DNA of 64,000 nt, from positions 124,001-188,000 of the forward strand of contig NZ_NSGG01000010.1 of NCBI RefSeq assembly GCF_002295065.1, given 5' to 3'. A program made the position numbers and the translations under genes. How positions within the stretch are numbered: the first letter of the stretch is position 1; the number at the start of each line of letters is the position of its first letter. Below the pieces are notes generated by a model. The model did not search any database and was not told the origin of the DNA. It saw only the letters and a program-made list of their open reading frames with translations. Positions 26,089 through 34,661 of the stretch are shown piece by piece. The stretch is from Mesorhizobium sp. WSM3859 (GTDB lineage: Bacteria; Pseudomonadota; Alphaproteobacteria; Rhizobiales; Rhizobiaceae).

Positions 26089-26313
26089 TTAGCAGCCTTC
26101 GCGGATAATTTTCTCCAGATCGATGTCGGCTCCGCTGCTTGCAATCAGTCGAGCATAGAAACTGGATGCGGGTTCGCGCCGTGCTTCCTGAATCTCATAG
26201 GACTCGAGCGCGCGTTCGATCACATCGGCTATGGAACGATTCTCGCGACGCGCAAGTCGATGAGCAAGGTTCCATGCTTTCGCGCTGCGGACTGAGAGTT
26301 TTGGTTCGGCCAT
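26089..26313 (-). CDS. VapB-family-like (Rv0623/ribbon-helix-helix) antitoxin, no toxin partner seen
   Basis: The 74-residue protein starts MAEPKLSVRSAKAWNLAHRL and continues ENRSIADVIERALESYE. This matches the N-terminal DNA-binding part of the VapB/Rv0623 antitoxin group, with a C-terminal tail that would wrap the toxin. A GGAG site lies 8 bases upstream. A VapC (PIN) toxin is expected next to it, but the VOC gene (opposite strand) and the cupin gene flank it. It therefore looks like an orphan or remnant. Confidence 0.7.
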   Translation of the reverse strand: MAEPKLSVRSAKAWNLAHRLARRENRSIADVIERALESYEIQEARREPASSFYARLIASSGADIDLEKIIREGC

Positions 26314-26385
26314 TTCGAACTCCGCTTGCCGGAAATAGACACCGACAGAGCTTTGCCATCAAGATGGCAGGTGATGGCTAGCCGG

Positions 26386-26667
26386 CTACTTCAGCTCGAT
26401 CTCGATAAAAGCGTATTCGCCGTCATTGGCGTTGATGACGTCGTGCTCCACGCCTTCCCTGCGGAAATAGGGCGCTCCCTTCTTCATTTCGGCGAAGGAT
26501 TCGCCGTCCTTGGTCACCAGCCTCACCTTGCCGTCCATCAGCGGCACGACGACATAGTCATGGCCATGGCGGTGCCAGCCGGTGTTGGCGCCCGGCGCGA
26601 AGCGGTACTCGGTGACGATCACCCGCTCATTGTCGACATGGACTGTGGCCTTGGCTGTTCCGGTCAT
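26386..26667 (-). CDS. Cupin-domain protein
   Basis: The 93-residue single-domain cupin has motif 1 GANTGWHRHGHDYVVVPL, with metal-ligand His residues and Asp-Tyr where many cupins have Glu. It ends with REGVEHDVINANDGEYAFIEIELK, in which the second-motif His is EH. Small cupins of this kind bind a metal and can be enzymes or ligand binders; the substrate is unknown. Its start lies upstream of the VapB-like gene on the same strand, with the trxA terminator behind it. Confidence 0.82.
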   Translation of the reverse strand: MTGTAKATVHVDNERVIVTEYRFAPGANTGWHRHGHDYVVVPLMDGKVRLVTKDGESFAEMKKGAPYFRREGVEHDVINANDGEYAFIEIELK

Positions 26668-26741
26668 GGCGTTCTCCTTTTCCTGTAGAAGAGGAGATGG
26701 CGGGCGCGAAAGTCAGGGCCAGGGCGCCACGAGCGATGGCG

Positions 26742-26772
26742 CCAAAGAAAAGCCCGGCGCGATGGCCGGGCT
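26742..26772 (-). terminator. Rho-independent terminator of trxA
   Basis: On the minus strand AGCCCGGC and GCCGGGCT pair with a 6-base loop and are followed by TTTCTTT. It lies about 25 bases after the trxA stop. Confidence 0.85.
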
Positions 26773-26797
26773 TGATCTTGAACCTTTCGGACTGGCT

Positions 26798-27121
26798 TCA
26801 GGCGATGGCGCCATTGATCCAGTGCGACAGCGCGGTCTTCGGCGCGGCGCCCACCTTCATGTCGGCCACTTCGCCGCCCTTGAAGATCATCAGCGTCGGG
26901 ATCGAGCGCACGCCAAACTGCGCGGCAAGCTCCGGATTCTCGTCAATGTTGAGCTTGGCGATCTTCACCTTCGGGCCGAGCTCCTTGGCGATCTCTTCCA
27001 GCGACGGGCCGATCATCTTGCACGGACCGCACCACTCCGCCCAGAAATCCACCACGACCGGCTCCTTGGCGTTGAGCACATCGGCCTGGAAATTGCCATT
27101 GTCGACCTTGACGGTGGCCAT
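26798..27121 (-). CDS. trxA: Thioredoxin
   Basis: This cytoplasmic 107-residue dithiol oxidoreductase has the active site VDFWAEWCGPCKMIGPSLEE (Cys31 and Cys34) and a downstream cis-Pro motif, GVRSIPTLMIFKGG. Length is typical of TrxA. It lies 75 bases downstream of addA in the same orientation, so readthrough is possible. The terminator lies behind it. Confidence 0.97.
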   Translation of the reverse strand: MATVKVDNGNFQADVLNAKEPVVVDFWAEWCGPCKMIGPSLEEIAKELGPKVKIAKLNIDENPELAAQFGVRSIPTLMIFKGGEVADMKVGAAPKTALSHWINGAIA

Positions 27122-27195
27122 GCTGAAATCCTTTCAAAAACTCGGGTTGCACCAAATGTGGTGGTTGTGGCGGTGATGTTCAAGCAGTTCTTGTG

Positions 27196-30100
27196 TCACG
27201 CTGTCGTGAGTCGGGCAAGGGCAGCGTCCATAGTCGCGGCCGGCAGCTCGATCAGGCGCGGCGCCTCGGTGAACAGCAGCGCTGCCGTCACCTCGCGTCC
27301 CGGATAGAGCGGCTGGAGCAAGGCGCGGTAGAGCGCGAGCTGCAGCAGATAGGCAGGCGGCACTTCCGCCAGGTTTTTGGGGGCCGGCCGGTTGGTCTTG
27401 TAGTCGATGATCGAGACTGCTTGTGGCGTGACCGCCAGCCGGTCGATCTTGCCGGAGATCGAACGCAGCCTGCCCTTCACCTCGAGGCTGCCCATGATCG
27501 CGACTTCGGCGCGCGAGGACGGCGAGAAAAGCGGGCCGAAGCGGTTGTCGGACAGGATGGAGAGCACCGCCTCAAGCGCCTTGTCGCGCTCCTCGGCCGG
27601 CCAATCGGCGCCGGCGCGCGCCAGATAGCGCTCCGCGGCCTCCCGCCTTTGCGCCTCGGCGACGCCTGGCAGCATCTGCAGCAATTTGTGCAGGGCAAGG
27701 CCGCGTACGACGGCGAAGCCGGGCTCGGCAGCAGCGTCGAGCACCGGCGAGCGCGTATCGGGGGTGGCGTCTTTCGCTTCCTCGATCAGCGCCGAGGCGC
27801 CGGAAGGCGAAAGCGGCCGCGGCAGTTCCTCATAGGGCGGCAGCGGCCGGAACAGGCCGTCCGGCAATGGTGCGGTATGCTCGAACGGGCCTGCCTCGTC
27901 GACGCCGGTCGGCGCCACTGGCGGCAATCTGGTCATGTGGAAGCGATGCACCGTCACGTCGGCCGTCGCGGGATGCCGCCGTTCGGAACTCTCGGGGACA
28001 CCCAGCAATGCCCGGCTGACGATCGAATGCCAGGTGCCGGGGCTGGGCTGCCGCTTGCCGTGATAGCCGCAGACGACCAGCCGGTCCTCGGCGCGTGTCA
28101 TGCCGACATAGAGCAGCCGCCGGTATTCGTCGTCCGCCAGTGCGCGCGCCCGCACCGAGGCCGCCTTCGAGACGCCATTGGCGACGTCGCTGGCCGAGCG
28201 CCACAGATAGCCCTTGCCTTTCCACTGCGCCCCCGAGCTCTCGAACGGCATCAGCCGCGGCAGATGCTGGTCGCTGAACGGCGCCGAGCCGCCATCGACC
28301 AGGAAGACGATCGGTGCTTCGAGGCCCTTGGCGGCATGCACGGTCATGACCCGCACCTCGTTGCGCGTCTGGTCCATCTCGCGCTTGATCTCGGGGCCGG
28401 CATTTTCCAGCGTCGACAGGAAGGATTCCAGCCCCGGCAGTCCAGTGCGTTCTTCGGCCAGGCAAAAGCTCAGGAATTCGTCGAGGATGTCGCCGGCCTC
28501 GGGTCCCAGCCGCGCCGTCATCTTGCGGCGCAACCCGTCGCGCGCCAGGACCGCGGCATAGAATTCGAACACCGGCTTGAACGCCACTTCGGTCGCCCAG
28601 CCATCGAGCCGGCTAACGACAGCGGCGAGGGCCACATCTTCGGCCGCATGATGCCTGAGCGAGGCGATCAGCGACTGGCTCTTCGGCCGCTCGCCGGCAA
28701 GCGCCAGCAAGGTCTCTTCCGAAACCTCGAAGATCGGGCTGCGCAGCACCGCGGCCAAAGAAAGATCGTCCTCCGGCTGGATCAGGAAATGCCCGAGCGC
28801 GATCAGATCCTGCACGGCGATATGGCCGGGCAGGCTCAGCCTGTCGGCGCCTGCGACCGGGATCTGGCGGTTTTTCAGGCTGCGCGACAGCGCATGAACG
28901 AAGCGGTCGCGCTTGCGCACCAGGACCAGGATGTCGCCGGCAGTCAGTTTCCGGCCCTTACCCTCGATGATTTCGCCGTGCTTGAGCCAGGTCTGGATGG
29001 TCGTCGCCACATGCTCGGCGACGCGCACCGCGGGCGCGCTGGCATGGTTGACAGGCAAGGTCCAGTCGTCCGGCTCCTCGACCATTTCGGCGCCAATCGA
29101 GGGCCACACCTCGACATAGCCCGGCGCGTCGTTGCGGATCGCCTTATGGCTGAGCGGATCGGGATCGTGGCTGATGCCGCGCCTGACACCCGGTTCGGCA
29201 AAGACGCGGTCGACCGCGGCTAGCACGTCGTCGCTCGACCGGAACGACCAGGTGAGCTTGAGATTGGCGAAGGCGGCTTCGGCGTCGCGCACGCGCCCGG
29301 CAAACAACAGCCGGCTTTCGGCAAAGGAATCGGGCGCCGCGCCCTGGAAGGAGTAGATCGACTGCTTCTCGTCGCCGACGGCAAAGATCGTACGCGTGAC
29401 CGCCTCGCGCTGGCCGAGCCCGGCAAAGAATTCTTCCGTCAGCTTCTTCACCACCTCCCACTGATCGGGGCTGGTGTCCTGCGCCTCGTCGAGCAGGATG
29501 TGGTCGATGCCCTGGTCGAGCTTGAACTGCACCCATGGTCCAGCATCGGGCCGCGACAAGAGGCTCACGGTGCGGGTGATGAGGTCGTTGAAGTCGAGGA
29601 AGCCCCGCCCGCGCTTCAACTGCTCGTAGCGCGCGATCAGCCAGCCGGCGACGGTCAGCGCCGCCGCTGTGCCTTCCAGCATGCGGAACAGCGCCAGCCG
29701 GTCGGTTACGTCGAGGATCGCCTTGGCCACAGCCAGATAGCGGTCCGGCAGATCCGGCAGCCGGTCGACCAGCGCCTTCTTGAAGATCTTGGGCGGGTCG
29801 TAGGGGTCGCCGTCGGCCTTCAGGAAGGCTTTTGCCAGCAGCCGCAGGCGTCGGATCGGGTCGGCTTCGGCGAAGGCGCCCCGCGCATAGGGGATGACAT
29901 TGTTCATCACCTGCCGCGCGTCGGCTGCTTCGGCGGCCTGCGCGAATTCGGCGAACTGGCCGGGGTCGAAGCCGGGCAGCGGCCAGAGCGAAGCGGCGAT
30001 GCCCCCGGCCGTCTGTCCGGGGCTAAAGCCGAACTCCGCGAACAACGGCCGGACGTCCCGATCCCTGCCGAGCTTGGCGATGAAACCGCGCAGCTCGTCG

Positions 30101-30708
30101 CGTTTGCCGACGATCTCGGCAAGCAGCGTATCGAGACCGAACTCGCCGCCGCGCTCCAGCACGGTGGCGAAGGCTTCCGCTAACCCTTCGACTCCGGCGC
30201 CCGCCCCCGAGATCATGTCGCGGCGGGCATCGGCGAACAGCGAGGCCTCCATCTGCGGATCGAGCATCTCGAAATGCGCCGGGATGTTGGCCTCGAGCGG
30301 GAACTGGTGCAGCACGGATTCGCAGAAGGCGTGGATGGTCTGGATCTTCAGCCCGCCCGGTGTCTCGAGCGCCTCGGCGAACAGGCGCCGCGCGCGCCGC
30401 ATCATGTCACGGTCGGCGCCGCGGCCGTCCAGCGCCGCGATCCTGACCGCCAGCTCCGCATCGGGCAGCGCCGTCCATTCAGAGAGCGTCGAGAACACGC
30501 GGTTCGACATGTTGGCGGCGGCCGCGCGCGTGTAGGTCAGGCACAGGATCTTCGACGGATCGGTGCCGTTGAGCAGCAGCCGGATGACGCGCTGCGCCAG
30601 GACATGCGTCTTGCCCGAGCCGGCATTGGCCGACACCCAGGCGGAATAGGCGGGATCCGAGGCGCGCGCCTGGCTGGCGGCCGTATCGGAGGGGATCGGA
30701 TATTTCAT
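27196..30708 (-). CDS. addA: Double-strand break repair helicase/nuclease AddA
   Basis: AddA (about 1170 residues) is the UvrD-type helicase and one nuclease of the AddAB recombinational repair complex, the alphaproteobacterial counterpart of RecBCD. Helicase motifs: Walker A SANAGSGKTHVLAQRV, LCLTYTRAAAANMS, Walker B ILLDEAQDTSPDQWEV, motif III AVGDEKQSIYSFQGA, and YVGMTRAEDRLVVCG. The C-terminal nuclease motif is GKIDRLAVTPQAVSIIDYKTNR. I chose the ATG at 30708; its start overlaps the addB stop as ATGA. Confidence 0.95.
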   Translation of the reverse strand: MKYPIPSDTAASQARASDPAYSAWVSANAGSGKTHVLAQRVIRLLLNGTDPSKILCLTYTRAAAANMSNRVFSTLSEWTALPDAELAVRIAALDGRGADRDMMRRARRLFAEALETPGGLKIQTIHAFCESVLHQFPLEANIPAHFEMLDPQMEASLFADARRDMISGAGAGVEGLAEAFATVLERGGEFGLDTLLAEIVGKRDELRGFIAKLGRDRDVRPLFAEFGFSPGQTAGGIAASLWPLPGFDPGQFAEFAQAAEAADARQVMNNVIPYARGAFAEADPIRRLRLLAKAFLKADGDPYDPPKIFKKALVDRLPDLPDRYLAVAKAILDVTDRLALFRMLEGTAAALTVAGWLIARYEQLKRGRGFLDFNDLITRTVSLLSRPDAGPWVQFKLDQGIDHILLDEAQDTSPDQWEVVKKLTEEFFAGLGQREAVTRTIFAVGDEKQSIYSFQGAAPDSFAESRLLFAGRVRDAEAAFANLKLTWSFRSSDDVLAAVDRVFAEPGVRRGISHDPDPLSHKAIRNDAPGYVEVWPSIGAEMVEEPDDWTLPVNHASAPAVRVAEHVATTIQTWLKHGEIIEGKGRKLTAGDILVLVRKRDRFVHALSRSLKNRQIPVAGADRLSLPGHIAVQDLIALGHFLIQPEDDLSLAAVLRSPIFEVSEETLLALAGERPKSQSLIASLRHHAAEDVALAAVVSRLDGWATEVAFKPVFEFYAAVLARDGLRRKMTARLGPEAGDILDEFLSFCLAEERTGLPGLESFLSTLENAGPEIKREMDQTRNEVRVMTVHAAKGLEAPIVFLVDGGSAPFSDQHLPRLMPFESSGAQWKGKGYLWRSASDVANGVSKAASVRARALADDEYRRLLYVGMTRAEDRLVVCGYHGKRQPSPGTWHSIVSRALLGVPESSERRHPATADVTVHRFHMTRLPPVAPTGVDEAGPFEHTAPLPDGLFRPLPPYEELPRPLSPSGASALIEEAKDATPDTRSPVLDAAAEPGFAVVRGLALHKLLQMLPGVAEAQRREAAERYLARAGADWPAEERDKALEAVLSILSDNRFGPLFSPSSRAEVAIMGSLEVKGRLRSISGKIDRLAVTPQAVSIIDYKTNRPAPKNLAEVPPAYLLQLALYRALLQPLYPGREVTAALLFTEAPRLIELPAATMDAALARLTTA

Positions 30709-33700
30709 CCTTCCGCCTCGTCTTCGCTGGCGCCGCCGGCCGACCATTCGAGCACGCGCGCCAGATGATCGTAATCGCCGTCGGCTTCGCCCTCGCGGAA
30801 GGGCAGGGCGCGCGACAGATAGCCGGTGGTCGGGTCGGCGTAGTGGAAAAGCAGCCGCTCCAGCCGTGCCCAGGCTTCCTCGGACAGGTCGTTGGCGGTG
30901 CGGGGCTTGCGGTTGTATTCGAGGATCGATTCCTCGAACACCTCGCCATTCGGCTTCAGCCGCACGAAGGCAAGCTGCGAAGGCTCGCGGATGCCCAGGT
31001 CCCTGAATGCGCCACGCCTCAGCAGCGCGCCCTCCAGCGCAAGCTGCGGCGACAGCAGCGTGTGCGCCTGCGCTTTCGAGGGCGAGGAGCCGGTCTTGTA
31101 GTCGAGTATGTCGGCCATGCCGCCGGCAAGCAGGTCGACTCGGTCGGCATAGCCGGACAGCGTCACGCCGGTGCGGCCGACCACCGTCTTGTCGGCCCGT
31201 TCCTCAGCGTAGCGCCTCGTGACCGAATCGGCGCGGCCATGCTCCCATTCGATGATATTTTCGGCGAGCTTTTCGAAACGCGGCCACCAGATAGCTTCGA
31301 TATCCGGCGGAAGCTTTGCCTCGGCAAAGCAGAGACGGCCGGCCTCGATGAGGCTCGCCAGCGCATTTGGCGCCCTTGGATCCTCCACCCGCCGCGAGAA
31401 CAGATGCAGGATTTCGTGGAACAAAGTGCCGCGTTCGGCGGCGCCCGGATCGCGGATCAAAGGCTCGAGCGGCATCAGGCCGAGGATGCGCCGTGCATAG
31501 ACCGCGTAGGGGTCGCGGCGCAGCATCTCGATCTCGGTGACCGAGAAATGCTGCGGGCGCATGCTGAGCGGCGGCTTGGGCTGCGGGCGGGCGGCAAAAT
31601 CCTTCTTCTCGCCGGCATCGAGCGCGCGCGCCCAGGCAAGCAGCGCGTCGCCCCGCCCGCGCAGCGCCCCCGCCGGCTCCTTGCCGATGAAGGTTAGGAT
31701 GCGCTGCAGCCAGCGCGACGGCACCGCCGGCGCGTCGCCCGACCGCGCCGACCGCGTCAGCACCACTTCCGCCGCGCCCATCGCCATCTGGAAATCATGC
31801 GCGGCAAGGCCGATGCGCCGCTCCGGCGGCTCGAGGTCGATGCCGGTCTTCATTAGCCGCGACATGAAGCGATCGCTCTCGGGCTTGCGCGGCCAAACCC
31901 CTTCATTGAGCCCGCCGATGACCAGCGTGTCGACATTCTGCAATCGGGCTTCCAGAGCGCCCCAGATGGCGATGTTGCGGTCGGTGCCTTGCGCCGGCTT
32001 CACCGTCTCCGGCGCGATCAGAGCTTCCATCACGTCGGGCCATTCCGAAGCGGCAAAGGTGAAGGGCGAGGATGCCGCCACCAGTCCGCGCAACAGCTCG
32101 GCGAGTTTTTCGCCCGCGTCGCCGATATAGAGGTCGGCGAGGCTGCCATCGGCGGCGCGGCCGAGATCCTCTAGCGCGACGACACTGGCGCGTGTCAGCG
32201 TCGCGATGTCGGCGTTTCTCTCATCGCGCATCGCGGTGAGCGGCAGCAGCGCCTTGGTAAGGCGGCTAAGCATGGCGTGCGCCTGCTCGATACCGCGCAC
32301 GGTCAGGCGTGAAAACCAGAAGGGTTGGCGGGTGTCGCCGCTCAGTTCAGCGAGCCGCGTCTCGAAAAGCGCGCCGAGCGATGCGACATCCGGGCGGCCC
32401 GTGCCTCCTCGTAGAGCGACCAGCTCGATCAGCTCGGCGGCCTTGCGCACGCTCTGGCGTTCGAGGCTGAGCCCGAGCAGCGGATGCTTGAGCAGGGCGA
32501 GCAGGCCGACTGGATCGCCGGGCCGGAAAGCAGCGCTCAACGCGAGCCTGAGCAGGCTGGCGGCCCGCGTGTTGATGAGCGGCGCGCCGCCGGAATCGTC
32601 GGCGACGACGCCGAAGCGCAGCAGCTCCGCCGAAACCCGCCGCGCCAGCGCGCGGTCGCCGGTGACCAGTGCCGCGCGCTTACCCGGTGACTCGACGGCG
32701 CGCTTCAGCGCGATGGCGATTGCCGCGGCTTCGTCGCGTTCGTTCGGCGCTTCCACCAACGTCACGCCGGCAAGCGCCTGTTCGATGTCATATGACATGA
32801 AGCGCGGGCGCGTCTCGGTCCAGTATTCGGTGGTTTCGGCCGGCCGCAGCGCTTCGCCGACAAGCGCCGCGCGGAGCGCCAGCGGCGGCGGCGCGGCGAC
32901 GACATCCTCGACATCGCGGCGCGGAATGCCGATGCCGCCGATCAGCTTGGCGAGGCCATATTGCGGATGGCCGAGCGTTGCCGGACGCGCGCCGGGCGCC
33001 GTGATCGCCGCGAAGGATGCGTCGTCCAGTTCGCGGTCGAGCCCGGGCAACACGACCGCGCCGTTGGGCAGTCCGGCGATCACGCCAAGCAATTCGGCGG
33101 TAGCGGGAATGGAGCCAGTTGAACCGGCGGCGATCACCGGCCCGGTCGGCCGATTGCGCTTCAGCCGCGCCGCTTCGAGCCGGATCAGCGCGCTGCGATG
33201 CGCGGCCGGATTGGAGCGGTTTCGTTCCTTGAGCAATTCCGGCCAGTTGTCGGTGACGATGCCGAGGAAATCGAGCGTCACCTGCCACCATCCGGCAAGG
33301 TTGCCGGTGACCAGCGTCGCAAGCTTCGCCCAATCCGTGCCTTCGGTCTCGATCTCGTCCATCAGCCGGGCGAGGTCGCGCGCCAGCCAGATGGCGTCGG
33401 CGGCCGAGGTCGGCACGACGAATTCCTCGTTGAACCGCTCTCTGACATGCGCCGGCAGGCTTTCCTTCCAGGCGCGCACTAACGGCGCCAGCAACAACAG
33501 CCGCTCCTGCGCCGCGATCGGCGGCGCGAGGTCTATCGCCGGCGCCGCCTCGGCGTCGAAGGCCGCCTCGTCCTCGTCAAATTCGCCGAGCGGCCGCACC
33601 GTCGGCAGGATGGCCGAGCGTTGACCGAGCATGTCGACGAAGGCTCCGCGCAGTGCTCGCGCCGCACGCCGCGTCGGCACATAGATGGTGGCGTCGGCGA

Positions 33701-33824
33701 GCGCCAATGGCTCGCCGTCAAAACGGAAGCTGGGAATCAGCCGCCCATCGAGCAACGCCTCCGCCAGCGTCGGCAGAAACGGCGCTCCGGATGGGATGGA
33801 AAGGACGCGGCGCGCGCCGCTCAT
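30705..33824 (-). CDS. addB: Double-strand break repair protein AddB
   Basis: AddB (1039 residues) is the second subunit of the AddAB break-processing complex. The C-terminal RecB-like nuclease reads GTLFHEILHLFSR with ADRVDLLAGGMADILDYKTGSSPS, the GhxD...DYK pattern. The N-terminal helicase-like portion is degenerate, with no clear Walker A, as expected in alphaproteobacterial AddB. The gene overlaps addA by 4 bases. Upstream, a two-palindrome repeat separates it from the murU-like gene. Confidence 0.95.
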   Translation of the reverse strand: MSGARRVLSIPSGAPFLPTLAEALLDGRLIPSFRFDGEPLALADATIYVPTRRAARALRGAFVDMLGQRSAILPTVRPLGEFDEDEAAFDAEAAPAIDLAPPIAAQERLLLLAPLVRAWKESLPAHVRERFNEEFVVPTSAADAIWLARDLARLMDEIETEGTDWAKLATLVTGNLAGWWQVTLDFLGIVTDNWPELLKERNRSNPAAHRSALIRLEAARLKRNRPTGPVIAAGSTGSIPATAELLGVIAGLPNGAVVLPGLDRELDDASFAAITAPGARPATLGHPQYGLAKLIGGIGIPRRDVEDVVAAPPPLALRAALVGEALRPAETTEYWTETRPRFMSYDIEQALAGVTLVEAPNERDEAAAIAIALKRAVESPGKRAALVTGDRALARRVSAELLRFGVVADDSGGAPLINTRAASLLRLALSAAFRPGDPVGLLALLKHPLLGLSLERQSVRKAAELIELVALRGGTGRPDVASLGALFETRLAELSGDTRQPFWFSRLTVRGIEQAHAMLSRLTKALLPLTAMRDERNADIATLTRASVVALEDLGRAADGSLADLYIGDAGEKLAELLRGLVAASSPFTFAASEWPDVMEALIAPETVKPAQGTDRNIAIWGALEARLQNVDTLVIGGLNEGVWPRKPESDRFMSRLMKTGIDLEPPERRIGLAAHDFQMAMGAAEVVLTRSARSGDAPAVPSRWLQRILTFIGKEPAGALRGRGDALLAWARALDAGEKKDFAARPQPKPPLSMRPQHFSVTEIEMLRRDPYAVYARRILGLMPLEPLIRDPGAAERGTLFHEILHLFSRRVEDPRAPNALASLIEAGRLCFAEAKLPPDIEAIWWPRFEKLAENIIEWEHGRADSVTRRYAEERADKTVVGRTGVTLSGYADRVDLLAGGMADILDYKTGSSPSKAQAHTLLSPQLALEGALLRRGAFRDLGIREPSQLAFVRLKPNGEVFEESILEYNRKPRTANDLSEEAWARLERLLFHYADPTTGYLSRALPFREGEADGDYDHLARVLEWSAGGASEDEAEG

Positions 33825-33830
33825 ACCGCA

Positions 33831-33932
33831 TTAGATCGCCGTGCGTCCGTTTGGGCGCACAAAGGACGATCTAACCCTTTGACTCTACGCATCGTGCTTT
33901 CCGAAAATCGAAGCCGATTTTCGGGCCGATGC
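33831..33932. repeat. Two-palindrome repeat (family C, RIME-like), copy 2, partly coding
   Basis: The first palindrome has arms TTAGATCG...CGATCTAA around GTGCGTCC...GGGCGCAC. The second has GCATCG...CGATGC around CCGAAAATCG...CGATTTTCGG. The pair is the same as at 18712-18814, in reverse order. The second palindrome overlaps the 3' end of the murU-like gene, so repeat DNA supplies that protein's last residues. Confidence 0.75.
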
Positions 33933-34661
33933 GGATGCGAGCGCGCCGGCCACGGCTGCTTCAGCCGCCGGAATGGCGTCGGGCGTGCCGACGGTGATCC
34001 AGCGTCCGTGCATCTTCATGCCGAACAGGCGGCCGGCGGCGATAGCCTTGTCGAAATAGACATTGAGCGAATGGGAGCCGGCGGGCGCATCCTCGAAGAT
34101 GCGCGGATGGATGATGGCGGCGCCGGCATAGATCAGGCCGGTCGGATCACCCTTCGAGCGCCGTAGAGATCCATCGGCGGCAACCAGGAAATCGGTGCCG
34201 ACGCAGTGCCCGGTCGCTGAGTCGAGATCGGTAAGCATCAGCAGAATATCCATTCTGGCGGCGTCCCATGCAAGGGCAAGGCGCTCGAGGCTGGGCTGGC
34301 CGCTGTCGATCCAGAACGTATCGGCGTTGATGATGTAGAAGGGCTCGCTGCCCAGAAGCGGCAGCGCCTTGACGATGCCGCCCGCCGATTCCAGCAGCGC
34401 CTCGCGCTCGTCGGAGATGACGATCTTCGGCGCTCTGCGTCCGGCGACATGGGCGACGATCTGCTCGGGCAGATAGTGCACATTGACGACGGCCTTGGCG
34501 ATGCCGGCGGCTTCCAGGCTGTCCAGCCCCCAGTCGAGCAAGGACTTGCCGGCGATCTTCACCAGCGGCTTCGGCATCGTGTCGGTGATCGGTCGCATGC
34601 GCTTGCCGAGTCCGGCCGCCAGCACCATAGCGGTCTTCGGCGTCATGGCTGGGGGCTTCAT
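33885..34661 (-). CDS. MurU-like sugar-1-phosphate nucleotidyltransferase
   Basis: The 258-residue protein opens with the nucleotide-binding loop AMVLAAGLGKRMRPITDTMPKPLV and has VNVHYLPEQIVAH, FYIINADTFW (metal Asp) and GRWITVGTPDAI. In Pseudomonas, MurU makes UDP-MurNAc from MurNAc-1-phosphate in cell-wall recycling, with AmgK as kinase. An AmgK-like domain is encoded just upstream, so the same recycling branch is likely. The start overlaps the TsaE/AmgK stop as ATGA. The last dozen residues (about ARKSASIFGKHDA) lie inside a palindromic repeat. Confidence 0.85.
   Translation of the reverse strand: MKPPAMTPKTAMVLAAGLGKRMRPITDTMPKPLVKIAGKSLLDWGLDSLEAAGIAKAVVNVHYLPEQIVAHVAGRRAPKIVISDEREALLESAGGIVKALPLLGSEPFYIINADTFWIDSGQPSLERLALAWDAARMDILLMLTDLDSATGHCVGTDFLVAADGSLRRSKGDPTGLIYAGAAIIHPRIFEDAPAGSHSLNVYFDKAIAAGRLFGMKMHGRWITVGTPDAIPAAEAAVAGALASASARKSASIFGKHDA

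Noticed and set aside
26089..26400. VapBC toxin-antitoxin pair
   Set aside because: Only the antitoxin-like gene is present; the neighbours are VOC and cupin proteins.
27193..29223. Plus-strand open frame opposite addA
   Set aside because: addA helicase and nuclease motifs are on the minus strand. The plus frame has no recognisable domain.
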